Positions 34,387-41,359 of a stretch of 64,000 bases of DNA are shown piece after piece. Each line of letters opens with the position of its first letter. Position 1 is the first letter of the stretch. The DNA lies in contig CAZUPI010000005.1 in assembly GCA_964621755.1 (NCBI GenBank), positions 14,115 through 78,114 of the forward strand, read 5' to 3'. Source of the stretch: UMGS1696 sp964621755. GTDB lineage: Bacteria > Bacillota > Clostridia > Oscillospirales > CAG-272. The position numbers were made by a program, and so were the translations under genes. A model generated the notes under the pieces. It had not been told where the DNA came from. It did not search any database and saw only the letters and a list, made by a program, of their open reading frames with translations.

Positions 34387-34860
34387 TTATTCTAAAATTT
34401 TTTCACCATTTTCGATAGCTGAAAGAAGCCTGCCGTCTTTATCATATACCATTTTGAGGGTGAAAAAGCTGCTCCCATTTTCGATTTTGCGCAGGAAGAT
34501 GCAATCCCCTTCCCACAAATCAAGGTCGTAGATATCTTGTTTCGGAATCCATGCCAGTTCACCCTCGTCACAGTCCGCAAGCTCCCCTGTGAAGTCGGCG
34601 CATTTGAATAAAAAAACATGCTCGCACACGCTTCCCTCAATCACGAACGTGATAACGGAGCAAAAATCAAGATGTCCGAGCGTGAGTCCGGTCTCTTCAA
34701 GAGCCTCGCGCCGGATGCAGTCTTCTGGGGACTCATCTTCCCAAAAACCGCCGCCAATACCAATCCACTTGTCATGATTCACATCGTTTTTTTTCTTGAC
34801 GCGATGCAGCATGAGGTAGCATCCATTTTGTTCTATGTAGCATAATGTAGAGTTTCGCAT
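34387..34860 (-). CDS. Nudix hydrolase, 8-oxo-dGTPase-like
   Basis: 157 residues. Nudix box GGGFWEDESPEDCIRREA plus LEETGLTL, complete. Start RNSTLCYIEQNGCYLMLHR and the following KKKNDVNHDKWIGIGG are typical of Firmicute MutT/YtkD-like proteins that hydrolyse oxidised purine nucleotides. It is 12 bp upstream of the DUF4886 gene, so probably co-transcribed. Confidence 0.85.
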   Translation of the reverse strand: MRNSTLCYIEQNGCYLMLHRVKKKNDVNHDKWIGIGGGFWEDESPEDCIRREALEETGLTLGHLDFCSVITFVIEGSVCEHVFLFKCADFTGELADCDEGELAWIPKQDIYDLDLWEGDCIFLRKIENGSSFFTLKMVYDKDGRLLSAIENGEKILE

Positions 34861-35165
34861 ATGTCCTCCTCTTTTGTCAAAATCGCCCCGAGTTCGACAA
34901 TATTTTGCCCTTGCATTCTATTCGTTCAGGCGAGGGATTGTCGAATGCTGGTATATTTTCATCTTATTCCCAAGCAAAAATAACGGGCAAAAACGGATTA
35001 TTCTGCCTGTTTTATGCTTTTCATCATAGTATACTTGAAAAAATTATAGCATCAAATATCGTATGTGTCAATACGGGGTCAGGAAAAGTTTTTTGAAATT
35101 GACAGAGAGGGCACACGGTGATATAATATGCACAGAAAAATCAAAATGAATCAAGGGGTGACACC
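34861..35165. other. Divergent regulatory region
   Basis: 305 bp between the Nudix gene (-) and the esterase gene (+). It holds the promoter at 35099-35127 for the esterase and AT-rich DNA. No other gene or RNA was recognised. Confidence 0.6.
35099..35127 (+). promoter_or_regulatory. Promoter of the esterase gene
   Basis: TTGACA (35099-35104), 17 bp, TATAAT (35122-35127), a full consensus, 38 bp before the ATG at 35166. Confidence 0.8.
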
Positions 35166-35936
35166 ATGTATACAATAACTGAAATTTGTGGGGAGACCTA
35201 TCGTTCCGCGTATCCCGAATGCAAAATTGACTTCTATCTTCCCGATACGGAGGCGGAGGTACCGATGTACATCTACTTCCACGGCGGCGGACTGGAAGGC
35301 GGGGAACGGCGCGAACCGTATATGATAGAGATCGCCCAAAAATACGGTATTGCGATAGCCACCGCTGACTACCGGATGTATCCCTCCGCGCATTTCCCAG
35401 AGTTCATCACGGATGCTGCGGCCGCGTGTGCATATGTCAAAAATAAAGTTGGAGACAAATATAAAAAGCTCATCGTGGGAGGCTCGTCGGCGGGGGCATA
35501 TTTGGCTATGATGCTGTATTTTGTTCCGGAATACCTTGACGAGGTCGGGCTTCGCGCGGAGGATTTTGACGGCTTTATTTTCGATGCCGGACAGCCCACC
35601 ACACATTTCAACGTGCTTCGTGAACGTGGTCTTGACACACGTGCAATTCGTGTTGATGAAGCTGCTGCGATGTATTTTGTCGACAAAAATGTGCAGAATC
35701 CCGCAGAAAAGCCGCCGATGCTGATAATCAACGCGGAGAATGATATGGAAAACCGTCGTGAACAGACCATGCTTTTTATGGGTATCATGAGAAGTTTCGG
35801 ATATGACATGAGTAAGGTAAAGTATGTTCTCATGAACGGCTTTGGACACTGTGGATACTGCAGTACGCGAAATGAGCAAGGCGAATTCTTCATCAATCCG
35901 GTTATTGCGGAATTTATTGGCGCACTAAGCCTGTAA
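35166..35936 (+). CDS. Alpha/beta hydrolase, HSL-type carboxylesterase
   Basis: 256 residues, AAGGGGTGA just before the ATG. The oxyanion-hole motif is YFHGGGLEGG (residues 38-47), the nucleophile S108 in VGGSSAGAYLAMM; acid and base are probably in NAENDMENR and NGFGHCGY. Family IV (hormone-sensitive-lipase-like) esterases hydrolyse short acyl or acetyl esters. No signal peptide. Monocistronic. Could deacetylate imported sugars given the neighbourhood; that is inference. Confidence 0.86.
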   Translation: MYTITEICGETYRSAYPECKIDFYLPDTEAEVPMYIYFHGGGLEGGERREPYMIEIAQKYGIAIATADYRMYPSAHFPEFITDAAAACAYVKNKVGDKYKKLIVGGSSAGAYLAMMLYFVPEYLDEVGLRAEDFDGFIFDAGQPTTHFNVLRERGLDTRAIRVDEAAAMYFVDKNVQNPAEKPPMLIINAENDMENRREQTMLFMGIMRSFGYDMSKVKYVLMNGFGHCGYCSTRNEQGEFFINPVIAEFIGALSL

Positions 35937-35983
35937 ACAAAAAGTAAATATTAAATTTTGACCTCCACAAAAGCTTGCGAATA

Positions 35984-35992
35984 TGTTATAAT
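35984..35992 (+). promoter_or_regulatory. Extended -10 promoter of the PPIase lipoprotein gene
   Basis: TGT-TATAAT at 35984-35992, 40 bp before the GTG start. The nearest -35 (TTGACC at 35958) is 23 bp away, so the extended -10 is probably what matters. Confidence 0.5.
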
Positions 35993-36032
35993 ACTTTGGT
36001 ATGTAATTAATAAACGAAAAGGATAAACAAAA

Positions 36033-37175
36033 GTGAAAACAGTAAAAACAACCGCATGGATACTGGCAATTATACTAGCCTTGTCCGCATGTGGAGTGAA
36101 GGAACCGGGCTTTGACGTGGCGACGAGTGAAGACACGGTAATGCAGTACAATTTAGATGGGACCACAAGTAGTGACTTTACCCCGGTAGACGTCGAGCCA
36201 TATGACTATATGTCAAACGACCTGTCTGGCTTTATCAAAGTTGGTGAATACAAAAACCTTTCCGTAACCAAAGAGTCGAGTGTTCTTACAGATGAGGAAT
36301 TTGAGGATGAAATCGACTACATGCTCGAGGGATACTCATACTACACGGAAGAAACTGACCGTCAGGTCGAAGAAGGAGATATCGTTATTGCAGACTATTC
36401 CGGATATCTTGATGGCGTACAGTTTGACGGCGGCACGGCAACCAATCAGACCATCACTGCGGCAGCAGATACCGGCTATATAGAGGGATTTGCGGAGGCG
36501 TTTATCGGTCAGATGCCGGGAGTTGAGTTTGATTTTGATGTGACTTTCCCAACAAACTACGGAAACGCCGACCTTGCCGGGAAAGAGGTAACGTTCGTAT
36601 GTACGGTTCATTCAATTCAAGGCAGCGAGCTAATTGTTCCCGAGCTTACAGATGAATTTGTATCCTCCACTTTTGGCTACAGCAACGTAGAAGAATTCAA
36701 AATCGCATACCGCGACATGGTGGAAGAACAGAAAGCTTACTATGTTGAAAGTAATATGTATTCACAGCTCTGGACCTTGGTTGTAGATGCGTCTGAAGTA
36801 ATAGCATATCCGGGACAGGAAGTAGAGCGTGTTTACGGAGAGGAACGCCAAATGTATGAAAATTATGCAAGCTACTATGGCGTTGACTACGACACATTCC
36901 TTTCAAGCTATTTGAATCTCACTGACGAAGAACTGTACGAAGAGAGCGAAAACTATGTAAAAGAAGACCTTGTCATGTACCAGCTCGTCAAGGAACTCGA
37001 AATCAGCTTAACAGATGAAGAATACGAGGAAGGACTGCAGTTCTTTGCAGACTATTACGGCACAACATCGGATGACTTGATTTCATACTACGGCGAAGAT
37101 ACAATACGCACTACCATTCTTTGGCAATCCCTAATGGAAAAAATCGCGGAATTTGCCGTGATTACAGAAGAATAA
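36033..37175 (+). CDS. FKBP/trigger-factor-like peptidyl-prolyl isomerase lipoprotein
   Basis: 380 residues starting with GTG behind AAAGGAT. Signal peptide with lipobox: ILALSAC-GVK, so it is anchored outside the membrane. Residues about 70-200 are an FKBP domain (GDIVIADYSGYLDGVQFDGG ... GFAEAFIGQMPGVE). The C-terminal half resembles the helical chaperone part of trigger factor (ELTDEFVSSTFGYSNVEEFK). Such lipoproteins help folding of exported proteins. Unlike cytosolic Tig there is no ribosome-binding N-domain. Flanked by hairpins, monocistronic. Confidence 0.88.
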   Translation: MKTVKTTAWILAIILALSACGVKEPGFDVATSEDTVMQYNLDGTTSSDFTPVDVEPYDYMSNDLSGFIKVGEYKNLSVTKESSVLTDEEFEDEIDYMLEGYSYYTEETDRQVEEGDIVIADYSGYLDGVQFDGGTATNQTITAAADTGYIEGFAEAFIGQMPGVEFDFDVTFPTNYGNADLAGKEVTFVCTVHSIQGSELIVPELTDEFVSSTFGYSNVEEFKIAYRDMVEEQKAYYVESNMYSQLWTLVVDASEVIAYPGQEVERVYGEERQMYENYASYYGVDYDTFLSSYLNLTDEELYEESENYVKEDLVMYQLVKELEISLTDEEYEEGLQFFADYYGTTSDDLISYYGEDTIRTTILWQSLMEKIAEFAVITEE

Positions 37176-37240
37176 AAGAGTATCGTTAGACGTACTTTGA
37201 AAAATATCCCCTCAGATTAAAAAGTTTTGAGGGGGTATGT

Positions 37241-37264
37241 GGGGAACTTACTCAAAAGTTCCCC
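37241..37264. terminator. Terminator between PPIase lipoprotein and tagA genes
   Basis: GGGGAACTT and AAGTTCCCC, with box AAAAAGTTTTGAGGGGG on the left side. It directly follows the tagA stop on the minus strand. Confidence 0.7.
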
Positions 37265-37267
37265 CAT

Positions 37268-38023
37268 TTATTTTTTAGTCAGCTTATACCGCCATGTGCC
37301 AAAGTAGAATTTTGGGAGCTTCAACATTCGTTTGAAGCGCCATGGCTCACGCAGAAGCCTGTAGAACCATTCAAGTCCCAGCTTGATAAAGATTTTTGGT
37401 GCGCGTTTTACGACGCCTGCGTAACCGTCAAGCGACCCGCCGAGGCCGAGTATGGCATAAACGTTTGGCAGGCGTTCGCGGTTTTGGTATATCCATTTTT
37501 CCTGAGTCGGTGCGCCGAGACATACGAACAGGATTTGCGCGCCGGATTGGCATATCTTTTCTATGACTGCGTCGTTTTCTTGGCCTTCCTTTTGAAAGTA
37601 GCCGTCGTGGAATCCGGCAAACTGGATTCCGGGATATTTTTCGGACAGCTTTTCAGCGGCAGCTTCGGCAACGCCTGGCTTACCACCCAGTAAAAATATG
37701 GAATGATTTGTTCCAGCGAGGCGCTTTAGAAATTCTTCGCCGACCTCAATTCCGGCGATTTTTCCGGCACAAAATGGCGTACCCAAAATCCGGGCCGCCT
37801 TGACGACGCCGATTCCGTCCGGTATGACCAACTCCGCGGAGTTTATGACCTCGTATAGCGCGGGATTTTCAACGCATGCCTGCACGATTTCGGAGTTCGG
37901 GGTGAAGAGTGCGGTCTGATGCCGATTCTCAACCGCCGATACGAGAGATGCAACCGTATCGTCAAACGTAATATTGTTGAAATTCACACCGCGTACGTCG
38001 ATGTGAGGAGTCTTATCAGACAT
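37268..38023 (-). CDS. tagA: WecG/TagA/CpsF family glycosyltransferase
   Basis: 251 residues. Typical sequence: DVRGVNFNNITFDDTVASLV, TPNSEIVQACVENPALYE, ELVIPDGIGVVKAARILG with the catalytic Asp region, LLGGKPGVAEAAAEKL, and ILFVCLGAPTQEKWIYQNR with the conserved Gly-x-P-x-QE motif. In wall teichoic acid synthesis TagA adds N-acetylmannosamine to the undecaprenyl-linked GlcNAc; in others it makes spore or capsule glycans. No other tag genes here. Follows the ACP gene by 70 bp on the same strand. Confidence 0.92.
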   Translation of the reverse strand: MSDKTPHIDVRGVNFNNITFDDTVASLVSAVENRHQTALFTPNSEIVQACVENPALYEVINSAELVIPDGIGVVKAARILGTPFCAGKIAGIEVGEEFLKRLAGTNHSIFLLGGKPGVAEAAAEKLSEKYPGIQFAGFHDGYFQKEGQENDAVIEKICQSGAQILFVCLGAPTQEKWIYQNRERLPNVYAILGLGGSLDGYAGVVKRAPKIFIKLGLEWFYRLLREPWRFKRMLKLPKFYFGTWRYKLTKK

Positions 38024-38093
38024 AATAGTCTCCTTATGATTAAAAAAACGTGCAGGGAGTCTGACACGTTTTTATTGGATGATTCAGCGTTTT

Positions 38094-38324
38094 TTATTTT
38101 TCTGTAACTTCGTTGAGATAATCTGCAACGTCGCCTACAGTGATGAACTTATGTATGACATCATCACCAATTTCAATATCAAATTTTTCTTCGCAGAGAA
38201 GAATAAGGTCGGCGAGCTCAAGCGAGTTGATGCCAAGGTCGTTTACAAGCTCAGCCTGCGGGGCGATGTCCTCTTCCTTGATGGATAATTCTTCTACGAG
38301 CAGTTCTTTAATCTTTTCGTACAT
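38094..38324 (-). CDS. acpP: Acyl carrier protein
   Basis: 76 residues, acidic and four-helix. The phosphopantetheine attachment serine is in DLGINSLELADL. AAGGAG stands 7 bp before the ATG. No fatty-acid synthesis gene is nearby, so this may be a paralogue for a special pathway rather than the main AcpP. Its promoter is at 38389-38417, and transcription can run on into tagA. Confidence 0.93.
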   Translation of the reverse strand: MYEKIKELLVEELSIKEEDIAPQAELVNDLGINSLELADLILLCEEKFDIEIGDDVIHKFITVGDVADYLNEVTEK

Positions 38325-38388
38325 TTCTGTTACTCCTTGCTTCCTTGATATATTAAGTCAGGTTGATTACATGCGTATACATTATTAT

Positions 38389-38417
38389 ATTATAAATATA
38401 TTATACCCTTATGTCAA
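38389..38417 (-). promoter_or_regulatory. Promoter of acpP-tagA
   Basis: On the minus strand TTGACA (38417-38412), 17 bp, TATAAT (38394-38389), full consensus. Confidence 0.75.
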
Positions 38418-38457
38418 GCGTTTTTGCGCACAAAATTTAAATTCTTGCGCGAACATC

Positions 38458-38486
38458 TTGAAATACGCGCCAATATCCGTTATAAT
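38458..38486 (+). promoter_or_regulatory. Promoter of the sugar isomerase-like gene
   Basis: TTGAAA (38458-38463), 17 bp, TATAAT (38481-38486), 51 bp before the ATG. Confidence 0.7.
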
Positions 38487-38537
38487 ATGAATAATAACAG
38501 CTGCGGCTGATTTATACTATCTTAAGGAGAAATTATC

Positions 38538-39386
38538 ATGAAAACAAGCGTAACATCTTATAGCTTTGGAAGCTATATGTCCGAAGAAAAACTTGGTTAC
38601 CTCGGAATTATCGATAAGGCGAAGGAAATCGGGTTCGACGGCATCGAATACACAGATGGCGGATATATGAATGAAGCTGACTCCGCAAAGAAAATCAAGG
38701 AACGCTGCGCAGAGCAGGGGATTGAGCTGGTTACCCTCGCAGTTGGCGCTAACTTCCTGACAGCTAACTTGAAGGATGAAATCGCAAGAGTCTGCAAAAT
38801 GGTCGACTACGCAGCAGAAGCAGGTTTTAAGACGATGAGACACGATGTTGCATACGGTTATAGTGACGGAAGAAAGCATTCCCGCGGCTATGACAATGCG
38901 CTTCCGACCATCGCGGAAGGCTGCCGTGAGGTTACAAAGTATGCTGAGCAGAAGGGCGTTCGCACCATGACCGAAAACCATGGCTACTTCTCACAGGATG
39001 CGCAGAGAGTGGAGAAGCTCATCAATACAGTAGCACACGACAACTTCGGCGCCCTTGTGGACGTTGGTAACTTCATGTGCGCAGACGAAGACCCGACTCT
39101 TTCTGTGGCAATCATGGCTCCGTACGCTTTCCATGTACACGCAAAGGACTTCCACTTCAAATCCGGGATGGACGTAAATCCGGGTGCAGGTTGGTTCCAG
39201 TCCAGAGGCGGCAATTACCTCCGCGGCGCTATCATCGGACATGGTGACGCAAAGGTATATCAGAGCATTCAGACGCTCAAGCGCAGCGGCTACAATGGAT
39301 TTGTAACGGTAGAATTCGAGGGCATGGAAGACAACCTCGTCGGCATTGCAAACGGTCTTGCTAATTTGAAGAGATTTATTGGCTGA
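38538..39386 (+). CDS. Sugar phosphate isomerase/epimerase (xylose-isomerase-like TIM barrel)
   Basis: 282 residues behind AAGGAG. AP_endonuc_2-type barrel: IIDKAKEIGFDGIEYTDGGY near the start, metal ligands expected in MTENHGYFSQD, ALVDVGNFMCADED, FHVHAKDFHFK and TVEFEGMEDN. Members isomerise or epimerise free or phosphorylated sugars and inositols. No dedicated pathway genes adjoin. Substrate unknown. Confidence 0.85.
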   Translation: MKTSVTSYSFGSYMSEEKLGYLGIIDKAKEIGFDGIEYTDGGYMNEADSAKKIKERCAEQGIELVTLAVGANFLTANLKDEIARVCKMVDYAAEAGFKTMRHDVAYGYSDGRKHSRGYDNALPTIAEGCREVTKYAEQKGVRTMTENHGYFSQDAQRVEKLINTVAHDNFGALVDVGNFMCADEDPTLSVAIMAPYAFHVHAKDFHFKSGMDVNPGAGWFQSRGGNYLRGAIIGHGDAKVYQSIQTLKRSGYNGFVTVEFEGMEDNLVGIANGLANLKRFIG

Positions 39387-39454
39387 TTGGCGGGGATTTT
39401 GTAAACCATATTCGGCGTGATGCCGATTTTCCGGATATTTTATAGGGGAATAAC

Positions 39455-40096
39455 ATGGATGATGTAAAAAAGAAAAAAAAGCGGAGAATGCTGATTGGTA
39501 TTATCGTAGTGGCACTGCTTGGGGTGGTAAGCTACATTTTACTCGAAAATCCGCAGATATTTGAAATTAAAAGCAGTACCAATAAAGTGACTTCTATGTA
39601 TTCCGACAAGCTGTACAGTTATAATTTTTATCCGACTGATTATGACTTGAATCCTGAGGAAGACGAGCTGTATATGCAGTATGACAGATATGTGTACTAC
39701 AAAAACGGCAACGTGTCTCAAGCTGTTTTGGAGGGGGAAGAATCGAATTACGGACCCGCTGTGGAGTTTTTTACGGAGTACTTTAAAACCGTCATAGCTG
39801 GGGACGCGGAGACGTATAATACGTATTTCACCGACCATTATTACGAAACAAACAGCCCGTATGACCGGTTTGCACCGCAGATGCTGTACAACATTGAGGT
39901 AGAACAGCTCAGCGAGACGATGAACGAGGACGGGACTACCGTATGGACGTTCAACGTGACGTACATGATTCACCGCAACGATGGTACGTTCCGCAATGAC
40001 CTTGACAGCGACTCCTCCAAAAAGCTCTACTTTGAGCTCATAGGATACCCCGATGGCACAGTAAAAATCGACCGCATCACGTATTATGTAAGATAA
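39455..40096 (+). CDS. Membrane-anchored hypothetical protein
   Basis: 213 residues behind AGGGG. Lys/Arg-rich start (MDDVKKKKKRRM), one helix (LIGIIVVALLGVVSYILL), then an extracytoplasmic domain rich in Tyr and Asp. The domain runs to a YPDGTVKIDRITYYVR end, which suggests an NTF2-like fold (YGPAVEFFTEYFKTVIAGDAETYNTYF). No known enzyme motif. Followed by a hairpin at 40136-40164, then the radical SAM gene. Confidence 0.7.
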   Translation: MDDVKKKKKRRMLIGIIVVALLGVVSYILLENPQIFEIKSSTNKVTSMYSDKLYSYNFYPTDYDLNPEEDELYMQYDRYVYYKNGNVSQAVLEGEESNYGPAVEFFTEYFKTVIAGDAETYNTYFTDHYYETNSPYDRFAPQMLYNIEVEQLSETMNEDGTTVWTFNVTYMIHRNDGTFRNDLDSDSSKKLYFELIGYPDGTVKIDRITYYVR

Positions 40097-40135
40097 AAGA
40101 ACAGCAGTTCAGCATAAAGTTTATTGAAAAGGTTT

Positions 40136-40164
40136 GGGGGAAACTTTTGATAAAAGTTTCCCCC
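40136..40164. terminator. Intrinsic terminator
   Basis: GGGGGAAACTTTT and AAAAGTTTCCCCC, perfect 13-bp stem, 40 bp behind the membrane protein gene and 31 bp before the radical SAM gene. Confidence 0.7.
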
Positions 40165-40195
40165 CGAAAATTGCTATGACAAATAGGAGAAACAT

Positions 40196-41317
40196 ATGCC
40201 GCCGATTTCTGTTTTGATTAAGCCTGCTTCTGGGCTCTGTAACATGCGCTGCCGCTACTGCTTCTATACCGACGAAATTAACCGACGTGAGGTCGGGTCT
40301 TACGGTATTATGTCGCTGTCAACCGCGGAAGCTTTGGTGCGGCGTGTGTTTGCGTATGCTGCGGGGCAGGTCGCATTTGCATTTCAAGGAGGTGAACCGA
40401 CCCTCGCGGGTGAGGCATATTATCGTGCATTTACGGAGTTTGTGGAGAAGTATAACATCCAAAAATTTCCGGTTTCATACGCCATGCAGACCAATGGTTA
40501 CGACCTGTCGGCTGAAATGTGCGAAATCTTGCGCGACCATCGTTTTCTCGTCGGCGTTTCCCTTGATGGAAACAGCGCGGTGCATGACGAATCGCGTAAG
40601 GATGCGGCTGGAGAGGGGACCTTCCGGCGGGTGAATGAATCGATAAAAAAATTCCGCGAGTATGGAATTGACTATAACATTCTTACCGTAGTGACCGATT
40701 CTGTGGCAAAGAATATTTCACAGATTTATAACTATTTCAGAAGCAAAAATTATAGATATCTGCAATTTATCAAATATATCGACGGTCTGGACTGCGGCGG
40801 CGCGTCGTTCGCTCCATCCGCAAAACGGTATACGTCCTTCTTAAAAACTGCATTCGGTTACTACTATGACGACTTTCTCTCCGGTAAATACATCAGCGTG
40901 CGCGAGTTTGACAATTTTGTCATGCTTGCATCTGGAAGACCCGCCGAGTGCTGCGGTATGAATGGCGCTTGTCCTCAAAATCTCGTCATCGAAGCGGACG
41001 GCGGTGCGTATCCGTGTGATTTTTACGTTCTCGACGAATGGCGTATGGGAAACATTCTCGATTCCTCCATTGCAGAATTATACAGTACGGAAGTGTCCCG
41101 CGCATTTGTATCGAGGTCTCATAAAGTCAATGACAAATGCCGCAGATGCCGCTATTTCCGGCTGTGTTATGGCGGATGCGCCAGATACCGCGAACCGTGC
41201 GGCAACGATGGGTTGGGACATTTTTCCTACTGCGACAGCTATCTGGAATTTTTCGAAATCGCCGCTCCCAAAATCTTACAGCTCGCAAGATACGCCGCTA
41301 CACATACAGGGCAATGA
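40196..41317 (+). CDS. Anaerobic sulfatase-maturase-type radical SAM/SPASM enzyme
   Basis: 373 residues. Radical SAM cluster C15, C19, C22 in SGLCNMRCRYCFY; VAFAFQGGEPTLAGE is the SAM-binding GGEPT motif. The SPASM domain carries the auxiliary-cluster cysteines (ECCGMNGACPQ, GGAYPCDFY, CRRCRYFRLCYGGCARYREPC). The family converts a Cys or Ser of type I sulfatases to formylglycine under anaerobic conditions; other SPASM members modify peptides. No sulfatase is present in the window, so the partner lies elsewhere. The glycosidase gene starts 42 bp downstream. Confidence 0.87.
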   Translation: MPPISVLIKPASGLCNMRCRYCFYTDEINRREVGSYGIMSLSTAEALVRRVFAYAAGQVAFAFQGGEPTLAGEAYYRAFTEFVEKYNIQKFPVSYAMQTNGYDLSAEMCEILRDHRFLVGVSLDGNSAVHDESRKDAAGEGTFRRVNESIKKFREYGIDYNILTVVTDSVAKNISQIYNYFRSKNYRYLQFIKYIDGLDCGGASFAPSAKRYTSFLKTAFGYYYDDFLSGKYISVREFDNFVMLASGRPAECCGMNGACPQNLVIEADGGAYPCDFYVLDEWRMGNILDSSIAELYSTEVSRAFVSRSHKVNDKCRRCRYFRLCYGGCARYREPCGNDGLGHFSYCDSYLEFFEIAAPKILQLARYAATHTGQ

Positions 41318-41359
41318 TTCACACAGACATGTCAAGCATAAAACAAAGGAGTATAATAA

